In this document: piece by piece, positions 25,129 to 33,859 of the stretch
Layout: every line of letters starts with the position of its first letter
How positions within the stretch are numbered: the first letter of the stretch is position 1
DNA from: Pigmentiphaga sp. NML030171
GTDB lineage: Bacteria; Pseudomonadota; Gammaproteobacteria; Burkholderiales; Burkholderiaceae_B
Reading direction: 5' to 3'
Assembly (NCBI RefSeq): GCF_002188635.1
Contig: NZ_NINX01000015.1
Coordinates: 124,001-188,000, forward strand
Length of the DNA stretch: 64,000 bases
Program-made: the position numbers and the translations under genes
Notes under the pieces: model-generated
What the model was told of the DNA's origin: nothing
The model's database searches: none
What the model saw: only the letters and a program-made list of their open reading frames with translations

Positions 25129-26088
25129 ATGCCGAGACCCCTGCGCGCGCTGGGCGCCCTTGCCCTGGCCTGTTCGTGCGCCAGCGCCTACGCCTGGCCC
25201 GACCGCCCCATCACCTTCATCGTCCCCTACACCCCCGCCACCGGCATCGACCTGGTGGCTCGCCAGCTCTCCACCCAGCTGGGCAAGACCCTGGGCCAGC
25301 CCATCGTGGCCGAGAACGTGGCCGGCGCCAGCGGCAACATCGGCAGCGAGCGCGCCGCCCGCGCCGCCCCCGACGGCTACACCTTCATGGTGCAGGTCAA
25401 TACCCTGGTCATGAACCGCAGCCTGTACAAGTCGCTGCCCTACGACCCGGTGGCCGACTTCGACCCCGTGGCGCTGACCTCGTGGGGCACGCTGCTGCTG
25501 GTGTCGCCCACGTCGCGCAAGCCCGGCACGGTGGCCGAACTGGTGGCCGCGGCCAAGGCGGCCCCCGGCAAGCTGACCTACGCCACCCCGGGCGTGGGCA
25601 CGCCCCACCACCTGTCCATGGCGCTGTTCCTGCAACAGACCGGCGCCGAGATGATGCACGTGCCCTACAAGGGCACGGCGGGCGCCGTCACCGACATCCT
25701 GGGCGGACGCATAGACGCGATGTTCCTGCCCGTGCACGTGGCCCTGCCGCAGATCAAGGGCGGCAAGCTCAAGGCCATCGCCACCGGCAGCGCGAAACGC
25801 CTGGCGCAGTTGCCCGGCGTGCCGACCCTGGAGGAAGCGGGCATCAAGGGCGGCAACGTGGACATGTGGTACGGCGTCTTCGCGCCCAAGGGCACGCCGC
25901 CCGAGATCATCGCCCGCATGAACAAGGAAATCTCGCAGGCGCTGCAATCGCCCGCCACGGCCTCGGCATTCGAGTCCCAGGGCATGGTGCCGGCCACCTC
26001 CTCGCCGGCCGAATTCGGCAAGCTCGTCGCCAAGGACGCCCAGCGCTGGGCGGACGTGGTGAAGGCGGCGCACATCACCGCCGAATGA
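25129..26088 (+). CDS. Bug-family periplasmic binding protein
   Basis: A complete 319-residue Bug receptor with a signal peptide (ALGALALACSCASAYA) cleaved near residue 22. Family landmarks in order: FIVPYTPATGIDLVARQL, ENVAGASGNIG, APDGYTFMVQ, LPYDPVADF, HVPYKGTAGAVTDILGGRID and GVPTLEEAG. The first ligand loop reads YTPATGID where most Bugs have FPPGGxxD, which hints at an altered ligand. Gene order puts it under the divergent LysR regulator. No TctAB membrane components nearby. Confidence 0.93.
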   Translation: MPRPLRALGALALACSCASAYAWPDRPITFIVPYTPATGIDLVARQLSTQLGKTLGQPIVAENVAGASGNIGSERAARAAPDGYTFMVQVNTLVMNRSLYKSLPYDPVADFDPVALTSWGTLLLVSPTSRKPGTVAELVAAAKAAPGKLTYATPGVGTPHHLSMALFLQQTGAEMMHVPYKGTAGAVTDILGGRIDAMFLPVHVALPQIKGGKLKAIATGSAKRLAQLPGVPTLEEAGIKGGNVDMWYGVFAPKGTPPEIIARMNKEISQALQSPATASAFESQGMVPATSSPAEFGKLVAKDAQRWADVVKAAHITAE

Positions 26089-26226
26089 ACCGCCGGGCGG
26101 CCGGGAATGCCGCCCGTGGCCTGTGGTATGGTGGGCCGGCGCGGGCCGAAATCCCCCACGGTCCTTGGGCTTGTTTCGGCCGCGAACGCCCCTATCCTCT
26201 CCTAGAGAATCATCCGGGAGGCCCAC

Positions 26227-27174
26227 TTGGCCGATCTACAGACGCTGCTCGTGCTCTACGGGGCATGGCTGGTCTTCTTCAACGTGCTGCTGGAACAGGC
26301 GGGGCTGCCCATACCCGCCTATCCGCTGCTGGTCGTGGCCGGCGCGCTGGCCGCGCAGGACCAGCTTTCGTGGCCGCTGATCCTGGCCGGCACCGTGGCG
26401 GCCAGCCTGATCGCCGACAGCGCCTGGTACGCGGCCGGCCAGCGCCACGGCGCACGGCTGCTCAGCACCATCTGCCGCATCTCCCTGTCGCAGGACTCCT
26501 GCATACGCCAGACCCAGAGCCGCTACCTGCAGGTGGGGCCGCGCCTGCTGCTGGTGGCCAAGTTCCTGCCCGGCGCCGGCGCCCTGAGCACCGTGATGGC
26601 CGGCCTGACCCGCGCGCCCTACCGCACTTTCGTCGGCTACGAGATCGCCGGCACGCTGATCTGGGGCGGTTCGGCGGTCCTGCTGGGCGCGCTGTTCCAT
26701 CCCGTGGTGGCGGACATCCTGCTGGCCATCGACCAGTACGGCCAGATGGGCCTGCTGTTCCTGGGCACGCTGCTGGCGCTGTACATCGCCTATCGGCTGG
26801 TCCAGCGGTGGCGGGTCATCAAGTACCTGCGCACCGTCCCCCGCCTGCCCGTGGACGAACTCGCGTCCTGGGAACGCGAGGGCCGGCGGCCGGTGCTGCT
26901 GGATGTGCGGCCCCAGCCCGAAGATCCCCTGCCGGGCGCCATCGCCGTCGACGTGCACGCGCCCCTCGACCAGTTGCAGCTCGGTCCCTACGACACCGAC
27001 ATCGTGGTGTACTGCGCCTGCCCCAACGAAGTCTCGGCGGCTTTGCTGGCGACCAAGCTGCGCGCGGCGGGCTATACCAATACCTGGGCGCTGCTGGGCG
27101 GGCACGATGCCTGGCGGGCCTACCGCGAAACGCCCGAATCCCCACTCGCTTCCCCGGCCACGGAGCAATCATGA
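26227..27174 (+). CDS. DedA-family membrane protein fused to a rhodanese domain
   Basis: A 315-residue fusion. Residues about 1-190 are a DedA/SNARE-associated (VTT) membrane domain: EQAGLPIPAYPLLVVAGALA, the SAWYAAGQRHGARLL loop and LVAKFLPGAGALSTVMAG. Residues about 205-300 are a cytoplasmic rhodanese domain with LLDVRPQPEDPLPGAIAVD and active loop CACPNEVS. DedA proteins act in lipid-carrier recycling and membrane homeostasis. Starts with TTG, backed by GGGAGG five bases upstream. Overlaps the OsmC-type gene by ATGA, suggesting joint work on reactive sulfur or peroxide. Confidence 0.9.
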   Translation: MADLQTLLVLYGAWLVFFNVLLEQAGLPIPAYPLLVVAGALAAQDQLSWPLILAGTVAASLIADSAWYAAGQRHGARLLSTICRISLSQDSCIRQTQSRYLQVGPRLLLVAKFLPGAGALSTVMAGLTRAPYRTFVGYEIAGTLIWGGSAVLLGALFHPVVADILLAIDQYGQMGLLFLGTLLALYIAYRLVQRWRVIKYLRTVPRLPVDELASWEREGRRPVLLDVRPQPEDPLPGAIAVDVHAPLDQLQLGPYDTDIVVYCACPNEVSAALLATKLRAAGYTNTWALLGGHDAWRAYRETPESPLASPATEQS

Positions 27175-27566
27175 GCGTACACGTCAAATCGAACATGCCC
27201 GGCGGCATGCGCTACACCATCTCCCTGGGCGCCCACGACGTGCCTCTGGACATGCCGGTCCCCAAGGGCGAAGGCCCGTCCCCGCACGACTACTTCGACG
27301 CCGCGCTGGGCGGCTGCAAGGCGCTGACGCTGATGGTGTACGCCAAGGGCAAGAACATCCCCCTGGACGGCGTCGAGGTGGAAATCGTGCGCGACGACAA
27401 GGACGAGCGGCGCGGGGAATACCGGTTGACCGCCCGCCTGGCGCTCAGCGGCGACCTGACCGACGAACAGGTGGCCGAGCTGCACGCCGTGGCCGACCGC
27501 TGCCCCGTCCACAAGCTGATGACCACCACCACGATCAAGATCGATACCGAGGTCGCGCGCGCCTGA
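27171..27566 (+). CDS. OsmC/Ohr-family peroxidase-like protein
   Basis: A 131-residue OsmC-like protein with the two redox cysteines Cys49 (AALGGCKALT) and Cys111 (RCPVHK). OsmC proteins reduce organic hydroperoxides via a cysteine pair; some small OsmC proteins handle sulfane sulfur. Coupled by a four-base overlap to the DedA-rhodanese gene. The protein lacks the N-terminal extension of Ohr and is a YhfA-like short form. Confidence 0.9.
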   Translation: MSVHVKSNMPGGMRYTISLGAHDVPLDMPVPKGEGPSPHDYFDAALGGCKALTLMVYAKGKNIPLDGVEVEIVRDDKDERRGEYRLTARLALSGDLTDEQVAELHAVADRCPVHKLMTTTTIKIDTEVARA

Positions 27567-27575
27567 CCGGCCGGC

Positions 27576-28499
27576 TCAACTGGCGGCGATCCCCGCCCGC
27601 TTCAATAGTTGCCGCTGCTCGGCCTGCGCCACATCCTGCAGCCAGGCGACGAACGACTGGGCGGCGGGCCCCGCGTCGGGCGCGATGCCGTAGTAGTAGC
27701 GGTCCAGCGCCAGCCGCAGGTCCGGCAGGGGCGCCGCCAGGCGGCCCCTGGCCAGGTCGTGGCCCAGCAGCGACACCGGAGCCAGCGCCAGCCCCAATCC
27801 ATCCAGCGCCGCCTGCATCACGAAATGCAGGTGATCGAACTGCAGCGTCTGCTGCTGCCGCGCACGCGGCCGGCCGACCTGCGTGAACCACGCCTCCCAG
27901 TCCGCGCGGCGGGAACGGGAATACAGCAGGACATGTCCGGCCAGGTCGGCGGGACGCCCGATCGGCCGTGCCCGCAACAGCTCCGGCGCTGCCACGACCA
28001 GGCCTTCGTCCTGCATGAAGGCGCGCGCCTCGATCGACGGGGGCCAGCCGCGGCGGCCGCGCCGGATGGCCACGTCGAAGCTCTCGAGCGCCTTCTCGGG
28101 CGCCAGGGTGCTGGTCACCACTTCCGGCTTGACCTGCGGATGGCGGGCCACGAAATCCGGCAGGCGCGGAATCAGCCAGCGCACCGCGAAGCTGGGGCGC
28201 ACGTTGATCCGTACCGCCCGCGGCGCGCTGCGCCCGACGAAGACTCCGGCGGCGGCCGAGATGCTGGCCAGCGCGGGCGCGGTATCGGCCAGGAACTGCG
28301 CGCCCGCCGCCGTCAGCACGATCTGCCGCGTCCGGCGCTCGAACAGTTCCACGCCCAGGTAGTCCTCCAACTGGCGGACCTGGCGGCTGACCGCGCCATG
28401 GGTCACGCCCAGTTCCTGCCCGGCGCGGGTGAAACTCAGGTGGCGGGCGGCGGCGACGAAGGCCCGGACGGCATTGAGAGGCGGCGGACGATGGAGCAT
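27576..28499 (-). CDS. LysR-family regulator (GcvA-like)
   Basis: A 307-residue LysR protein of the GcvA subgroup by its opening LNAVRAFVAAARHLSFTRAG and THGAVSRQVRQLEDYLG. The effector domain begins near residue 90 (VRINVRPSFAVRWLIPRLPDF). It is divergent from an MFS gene with 76 bases between, and is likely to control it. Its 3' end comes within nine bases of the convergent OsmC gene. Confidence 0.92.
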   Translation of the reverse strand: MLHRPPPLNAVRAFVAAARHLSFTRAGQELGVTHGAVSRQVRQLEDYLGVELFERRTRQIVLTAAGAQFLADTAPALASISAAAGVFVGRSAPRAVRINVRPSFAVRWLIPRLPDFVARHPQVKPEVVTSTLAPEKALESFDVAIRRGRRGWPPSIEARAFMQDEGLVVAAPELLRARPIGRPADLAGHVLLYSRSRRADWEAWFTQVGRPRARQQQTLQFDHLHFVMQAALDGLGLALAPVSLLGHDLARGRLAAPLPDLRLALDRYYYGIAPDAGPAAQSFVAWLQDVAQAEQRQLLKRAGIAAS

Positions 28500-28575
28500 G
28501 CGTGCAATTTTCTCACGTGTCGCGCCAGTTTAAATCGTTTGTCGCCCTGTCACGCGAACGTCACCATGTCGGCCT

Positions 28576-29700
28576 ATGTCCGATCCCGACACCGCCACCG
28601 CCGATCGCCATTCGCGCGACGCCTCCATCGTCCTGGGCCTGTGCCTGCCCGCCGATACCGTCCTCTATCTGCTGCTTCCCGTCCACGCGGGCCAATTCGG
28701 CATAAGCCTGGCGCAGGCCGGTGTGTTGCTGGCCGCCAATCGGCTGGTCCGGATAGCCGGCTATGGCTGGGTCGCCAGGCTGTACGCCGAGCGCGGCGAT
28801 CGCGCCGTCTGCACGCTGGCGGCGCTGGCCTCGGCCTGCTGCGCGCTGGGCTATGCGCTGTTCCCGGGCTTCTGGCTGCTGCTGGCCGTCCGGCTGCTGT
28901 GGGGCCTGTCCTACGCGGCGCTGAACCTGTCCACCCTGGCGCTGGCCACCGCCAGCCTGTCCGGATCGGCGCAGCGCACCGGCCGCTCGCGCGCCCTGAT
29001 CGCCGCGGGCCCCATGCTGGCCCTGCCGGCGGGCGCATGGCTGGCGGACCTGGCCGGACCGCGCTTCATCTTCTTCATTCTGGCCGCCCTCGCCCTGCTG
29101 GCCCTGCCGCTAGCGCGCCGCCTGCCCGCCCACCGCCGGCCCCGGAGCGCGCCGCAGCCCGCGCGCCGCATACGGCCACCAGGCAGCCTGGATGCCTGGT
29201 CCTTCATGGAAGGGCTGACGCTGGACGGCCTGTTCATCATCGGCCTGTCGCTGCTCGCGCAGGACGCACTGCCCGACTGGGCCCTGCTGGCGGCCGGCGT
29301 GCTGATGGCGCTGCGCTACCTGTCGGAGATCCTGCTCAGCCCGCTGGGCGGGCGCATCGCCGACCGCCTGGGCGCCGAACGCATGCTGGTGGTCCTGTCG
29401 CTGGCCACCTCGGCCGCGCTGGTGGGTTTCGGCGCCGGCTGGCTGTGGGCCTGCGCCTTCCTCATCGTCGTGCTGCGCGCCCTGCAACTGCCGCTGCTGG
29501 CCCCCATCGTCGCGCATCGCCACCCCGGCAACGAACGCATCCAGGCACTGGCCTCGCGCGCGGTCTGGCGCGACATCGGCGCAGGCACGGGGCCGATGCT
29601 GGCCGGCCTGCTGCTGCCGGCCGCCCCCGCCGTGCTGGTCTACGGCGGGGCCGCCCTGCTCTTGTCGGCCGCGGCGCTGGCCTGCCTGCGCCGCCCCTGA
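28576..29700 (+). CDS. MFS transporter
   Basis: A 374-residue major facilitator with about 11-12 membrane segments. The loop 2-3 signature is degenerate (NRLVRIAGYGWVARLYAERGDR), and the second-half repeat is seen as LSPLGGRIADRLGAERMLV. A proline- and arginine-rich central loop (PAHRRPRSAPQPARRIR) separates the halves. Short for the family. Substrate unknown; gene context with a divergent LysR regulator suggests inducible export or uptake of a small molecule. Confidence 0.88.
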   Translation: MSDPDTATADRHSRDASIVLGLCLPADTVLYLLLPVHAGQFGISLAQAGVLLAANRLVRIAGYGWVARLYAERGDRAVCTLAALASACCALGYALFPGFWLLLAVRLLWGLSYAALNLSTLALATASLSGSAQRTGRSRALIAAGPMLALPAGAWLADLAGPRFIFFILAALALLALPLARRLPAHRRPRSAPQPARRIRPPGSLDAWSFMEGLTLDGLFIIGLSLLAQDALPDWALLAAGVLMALRYLSEILLSPLGGRIADRLGAERMLVVLSLATSAALVGFGAGWLWACAFLIVVLRALQLPLLAPIVAHRHPGNERIQALASRAVWRDIGAGTGPMLAGLLLPAAPAVLVYGGAALLLSAAALACLRRP

Positions 29701-29716
29701 TCCGGCGCGGCCCGCA

Positions 29717-30685
29717 TCAATCGATGCGGATGCCCGTCTGCCGCACGATCTGCCCGTAGCGCTCGACCTCCCGGGCCATCATGGCCGCCAGGTCGGCCGG
29801 CGTGCCGGTCTGGATCTCGAAGCCCTGCATGGCGAATTTCTGCATGACGTCCGCATCCCGCAACGCGCGGTTCATCGCCGCATTGATGCGCGCGACGGTC
29901 GCCTCCGGCGTCCCCGCCGGGGCGAACAGGGCCAGGCCGCTCGGCACGTCGACGCCCGGCATGCCGGCCTCCGCCATGGACGGCACGCCCGGCACCAGCG
30001 CCGACTCGGCCGCCGTCGTCAGCGCCAGCGCGCGCAGCTTGCCCTCGCGGATCTGCGGCACGACGGCGACGTCGGCGATCATGAAGTCCACCTGGTTGCC
30101 CAACAGCGCGACCACCGCCGGCCCTACGCCCTTGAACGGCACGTGCGTGAACGACACGCCGGCGGAGCGCGCGATGATTTCGGTTACCAGGTGGGGCGCG
30201 GCGCCGTTGCCGCTGGAGGCATAGCTCAGCCGCCCCGGCTGCCTGCGCGCCGCCTCCAGCAGGTCCTTCAGCGACTTCGCCGGCGAGGCGGGATGGACCA
30301 CCACGATGAACGGCGAGACGGTCATGTTGCCGACCGGCGCGAAACCGCGCAGCGCGTCGTAGGGCAGCTTCCTGTAGAGCGCCTGCGAACTGGCGTGGGT
30401 GATCGGCCCCGTCACGTACAAGGTGTAGCCGTCGGGCGCGGAGGAAGCGACGTAGGCGGCGCCGATCGTGGTGCCGGCGCCGGGCTTGTTCTCGACATAG
30501 ACCGGCTGGCGGAACTCGTCGGCCAGCCTGGCCGCGAGAATGCGGGCCGCCACGTCGGTCGAACCACCCGGCGGAAAGGGCACCACGATCTTGACAGGCT
30601 TGGCCGGATATTCCTGGGCGTGAAGACCCGCCATCGGCAACAACGCGGCCAGCGCCAGCGCCGCGATGCGGCGCGCGCCCATCAT
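29717..30685 (-). CDS. Bug-family periplasmic binding protein
   Basis: A 322-residue Bug receptor with a signal peptide ending at LHA near residue 23. Canonical ligand loops are present: VVPFPPGGSTDVAAR, ENKPGAGTTIGAAYVASSAPDGYTL in two parts, LPYDALRGF, HVPFKGVGPAVVALLGNQVD and GVPSMAEAG. It is the last gene of the minus-strand operon and overlaps the DHDPS-like gene by four bases (ATGA), so it should bind the substrate or a product precursor of that pathway. Confidence 0.93.
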   Translation of the reverse strand: MMGARRIAALALAALLPMAGLHAQEYPAKPVKIVVPFPPGGSTDVAARILAARLADEFRQPVYVENKPGAGTTIGAAYVASSAPDGYTLYVTGPITHASSQALYRKLPYDALRGFAPVGNMTVSPFIVVVHPASPAKSLKDLLEAARRQPGRLSYASSGNGAAPHLVTEIIARSAGVSFTHVPFKGVGPAVVALLGNQVDFMIADVAVVPQIREGKLRALALTTAAESALVPGVPSMAEAGMPGVDVPSGLALFAPAGTPEATVARINAAMNRALRDADVMQKFAMQGFEIQTGTPADLAAMMAREVERYGQIVRQTGIRID

Positions 30686-31698
30686 GCCTGCCTCCCGGCG
30701 GCGTCCATCCGGGTCTGCTCCCGGACCACCTCGATGCCCGCCCCGCGCAGCAACTGGTCGATGCGGCGGATCTCTTCGACGCGCGGCTCGGGCATGGGCG
30801 GACGCATGCGCGGCGACTCGATCAGGCCCCGCAGCCAGGTCGCGATCTTGTAGCGCACGTGCAGCCGGCCGGGCTCGGCGTAGATGTATTCGTGCAGGCG
30901 CGCCAGGCCCGCGTCCCAGATGCGGCGCGCGGCGACGAGGTCATTGGCGCGCATCGCCTCGATGTGGTCCAGCATGGGCTCCAGCGCATAGTTCCACGAG
31001 CCGCTGATGGTGCCGTCGAAATTGCCGCTGGCCAGGTACTCGTGGAAGAAATGCGCGCTCGAGCACAGCAGCGCGACGCCGGGCGCCTGGTCGCGCATGG
31101 CCCGCGCAAGGATGCGGTGGCCCTGGTAGGCGTAGGTCGTCTTCCAGCCCACGATGTTGGGCACCTCGCGGCAGAATTTCAGCGTGGGTTCCAGGGGCAG
31201 GCCCAGTCCCCAGGGCTGCGACGCGTTGGTGATGGGGTGGGTGAAGATGGGCAGGTCCACGGCCTCGTCCTGCGCCTTGATCTGGTCCAGCCACACCTCC
31301 GGATAGCGGACCGAGTCCCAGGCGATGGCCACGTCCATGGAACCGGCCGGCGGCACCACGAAGATGCCCTGGGCACCCAGCGCCTTCGCGTCGAGCGCCG
31401 TCTGCACGGTCTCCGCGGTGGTCCAGGCGAAGGTGCCGGCCAGCACCGGCATCCGGCCCGCGGCTTCCTCCATCACGATTTCCAGCACCCGCCGCTTTTC
31501 CTCGCGGGTCAGGTAGAAGGCTTCGCCCGCCTCGGGATTGGCGATGAGGCCGCCCTCGGCGGCGAACCTCGGTTGTTGCAGGTAATAGCGCACCAGCCGG
31601 CGCAGGCCCGGCTCGTCGATGCCGAGGTCGTCCCGCAGCGGCAGGACCAGCGCCGTGTAGAGGCGGCGTGCGATGGGATGGAGGGAGGTGTTGCTCAA
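30682..31698 (-). CDS. Dihydrodipicolinate synthase-family aldolase, atypical
   Basis: A 338-residue class I aldolase/lyase of the DHDPS/NAL family. The Schiff-base lysine is in NIVGWKTTYAY, and LIANPEAGEAFYLTREEKRRVLE matches the family's first substrate loop. The usual Tyr-Asn of the YNxP motif is replaced by PIFTHPITNAS, so the catalytic tyrosine is missing at the expected place. It also has a C-terminal extension. No suitable ATG exists; a TTG at 31698 follows CAGGAG and is used. Reaction unknown; likely addition or cleavage of a 2-oxo acid. Confidence 0.85.
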   Translation of the reverse strand: MSNTSLHPIARRLYTALVLPLRDDLGIDEPGLRRLVRYYLQQPRFAAEGGLIANPEAGEAFYLTREEKRRVLEIVMEEAAGRMPVLAGTFAWTTAETVQTALDAKALGAQGIFVVPPAGSMDVAIAWDSVRYPEVWLDQIKAQDEAVDLPIFTHPITNASQPWGLGLPLEPTLKFCREVPNIVGWKTTYAYQGHRILARAMRDQAPGVALLCSSAHFFHEYLASGNFDGTISGSWNYALEPMLDHIEAMRANDLVAARRIWDAGLARLHEYIYAEPGRLHVRYKIATWLRGLIESPRMRPPMPEPRVEEIRRIDQLLRGAGIEVVREQTRMDAAGRQA

Positions 31699-31732
31699 CG
31701 GAAGCTCCTGAAAGAAAGAATGGGACGGTGCA

Positions 31733-32701
31733 TCATTCGGGGGTGATGCCCGCATCGGTGATGATCTGTTTCCACTTGCGCCGGTCGCGCGCGACGCGTT
31801 CGGCGAAGGCCGCGCTGGTGCCGCCCGCGGGGTCGGCCGCCAGGCTGGTGATCTCGGTGCGCAGGTCGGGCGACGCGATCGCGGCGTTGAGCACGCCGTT
31901 GAGCCGCTCGACGATGGGCGCGGGCGTGCCCGCCGGCGCCCACAGGCCGAAATAGGCTTCCATGTCGAAGCCCGGCACGCCGGCCTCGATCAGCGTCGGC
32001 ACCTCCGGTAGCACCGGCGTGCGCTTGCGCCCGGCCACGGCCAGCGCGCGGATGCGCCCGCCCTTGAGCACCGCCAGCGCGGACACGGCGCTGTCGAACA
32101 TCATCGTCAACTGGCCGCCTATCAGGTCCTGCACGGCCAGCGACATGCCCTTGTAGGGAATGTGCGTCATCTCGACGCCGGCGGCGCGCTTGAAGGCCTC
32201 GCCGTTCAGGTGCGCCAGGGTGCCCACGCCGGCCGAACCGAAATTGTTGTCGGCGCCGCGGCTTTTCATCAGCTTGACCAGCGAGGCCACGTCCTGGATG
32301 CCCGAAGCGCTGGATACCAGCAGCACGCTCTTGCCGTTGGCGATCTCGACGATGGGCGCGAAGCTCTTCTCGGGATCGTAGGGCAGCGAGGACTTGATGG
32401 CGGCGGCCAGGGAATGGGTGCTGGTGGTGGACAGCAGCAGGGTGTAGCCATCGGGCGCCGCACGGGCTACCGCCGCCGCGCCGATGATGCCGCCCGCGCC
32501 GGGCTTGTTCTCGACCGCCACCGGCTGGCCCAGCGATTCGCTCATCTTGCGTGCGACCAGCCGCGCCATCACGTCGGCCGCGCCGCCCGGCGGGAACGGC
32601 ACCTGCAGCAGGATGGGCCGGACGGGATAGGCATCGCCGCGCGCCACGGCCGGCGCGAGCAAGGCTCCGCCCGCGACCTTCAACAATTGACGTCGATCCA
32701 T
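31733..32701 (-). CDS. Bug-family binding protein with Tat-type signal
   Basis: A 322-residue Bug receptor. The N-terminus DRRQLLKVAGGALLAPAVARG has a twin-arginine pattern (RRQLLK) instead of a plain Sec signal. Mature landmarks: VPFPPGGAADVMARL, ENKPGAGGIIGAAAVAR, APDGYTLLLST, LPYDPEKSFAP, HIPYKGMSLAVQDLIGGQL, EVPTLIEAGVPG. The ATG at 32701 is preferred; a TTG four codons upstream lacks a ribosome site. Lies between the PEP-mutase-like and DHDPS-like genes, so the operon has two different receptors. Confidence 0.92.
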   Translation of the reverse strand: MDRRQLLKVAGGALLAPAVARGDAYPVRPILLQVPFPPGGAADVMARLVARKMSESLGQPVAVENKPGAGGIIGAAAVARAAPDGYTLLLSTTSTHSLAAAIKSSLPYDPEKSFAPIVEIANGKSVLLVSSASGIQDVASLVKLMKSRGADNNFGSAGVGTLAHLNGEAFKRAAGVEMTHIPYKGMSLAVQDLIGGQLTMMFDSAVSALAVLKGGRIRALAVAGRKRTPVLPEVPTLIEAGVPGFDMEAYFGLWAPAGTPAPIVERLNGVLNAAIASPDLRTEITSLAADPAGGTSAAFAERVARDRRKWKQIITDAGITPE

Positions 32702-32752
32702 GTTCGTTTCCAAGAAGGAAGAAGAAAGGTGGGCCGGCCGCGCCGGCCCCGG

Positions 32753-33733
32753 TCACTTCGGAGGCTGCCTGCCGCTCTGCTCCAGCGTGCCGCCGTGGCC
32801 CCAGGTGCTCTCGTAGTCGGGGCGGCTGCCCTCGGCCAGGAACCGGCGCTCCAGCTCCATCACTTTCGGGATGCCGGACAGGGTCTTGTAGTCGGCCGGC
32901 CCGTCCGGGCAGGCGTTGACCTGGGCGGCCCAGTCGGCCAGCGCCGCCTGGCCGCGCCGGCGGAAATCGTGCAGCACGCGCCAGGCGGCCTGCATCCCCG
33001 ACGAGGCCGCGATGGTCGGGTACAGCACCACCCGCAGGCCGAGATCGCGGTACTCCTCCAGCGTCGGCGCCGGCCCCTGCCCGCCCCAGATGGTCAGCAC
33101 CGGGACGGGAATCTCGCGGCAGGCGATCTTCAGTTGCTCGCGGCTTTGCACCGAATTGAGCCAGACCAGATCCACGCCGCCCTGCTCGGCATAGGCGACG
33201 CAGCGGTTCAGCGCGGACTCGAAGGTCTCGCCGGCGGCCCCGAGCGCGTCGCAGCGCGCGCACACCACGAATTCCCTGTCGATCTCGTCGCGGGCGGCGA
33301 CGGCCGCGCGGTACTTGCCCACGGCTTCGTCCACCGGAATGCAGCGGCGGCCGGCACTGGTCCCGGACTTCTTGGGCGCCTCCTGGTCCTCGATCTGCAA
33401 TCCCGCCACGCCGGCCCGCACCGCTTCCTGCACCGCATACCAGACGTTGACCGCATTGCCGAAGCCCGTGTCGAAGTCGAGGAAGATGGGGATGTCGGTC
33501 CGGGCCGCCACGTGCCGCGCATGATCGACCACGTCGCGCATGCCCATCACGCCGGTGTCGGGATATCCGTACAGGAACGCGCACAGTTGCGAGCCGGCGA
33601 TGAAATAACTTTCAAAGCCCGCGTCCTGCGCGATGCGGGCCAGCAGGGGGCTGAAGCCGCCGGGCATGACCAGTAGTTCGTCCCTGGCCAGTAGTTCGCG
33701 GAATTGGCGCCGCTTGGCTGTCGCCTCGTTCAT
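32753..33733 (-). CDS. Isocitrate lyase/PEP mutase superfamily protein, atypical loop
   Basis: A 326-residue TIM-barrel protein of the ICL/PEP mutase family. The metal site is seen in IFLDFDTGFGNAVNV and LQIEDQEAPKK. The gating loop reads KKSGTSAGRRCIP, whereas lyases carry KKCGH or KRCGH; the catalytic cysteine is therefore absent, arguing against (methyl)isocitrate lyase and for a PEP-mutase-like, oxaloacetate-decarboxylase-like or hydrolase activity. First gene of the operon, with GGGAGA before the ATG at 33733. Substrate unknown. Confidence 0.88.
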   Translation of the reverse strand: MNEATAKRRQFRELLARDELLVMPGGFSPLLARIAQDAGFESYFIAGSQLCAFLYGYPDTGVMGMRDVVDHARHVAARTDIPIFLDFDTGFGNAVNVWYAVQEAVRAGVAGLQIEDQEAPKKSGTSAGRRCIPVDEAVGKYRAAVAARDEIDREFVVCARCDALGAAGETFESALNRCVAYAEQGGVDLVWLNSVQSREQLKIACREIPVPVLTIWGGQGPAPTLEEYRDLGLRVVLYPTIAASSGMQAAWRVLHDFRRRGQAALADWAAQVNACPDGPADYKTLSGIPKVMELERRFLAEGSRPDYESTWGHGGTLEQSGRQPPK

Positions 33734-33826
33734 CGTCCCGTCTCCCGTCGCCCCGTCCGGCCTGGCCGGCGGGTGCATTTGTGCTGCTTGCGGGAAATTC
33801 TAGGAACAGCCTTTTAATTTGTCTAA

Positions 33827-33839
33827 TATATCTCTTATA
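33827..33839. promoter_or_regulatory. LysR-type T-N11-A dyad in divergent promoter
   Basis: TATA-TCTCT-TATA fits the T-N11-A consensus with a symmetric dyad. It sits in a strikingly AT-rich stretch between the LysR gene (start 33860) and the PEP-mutase-like operon (start 33733), the expected position for an autoregulating LysR protein. Confidence 0.5.
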
Positions 33840-33859
33840 TCTATTGATTTAGGTTACTT

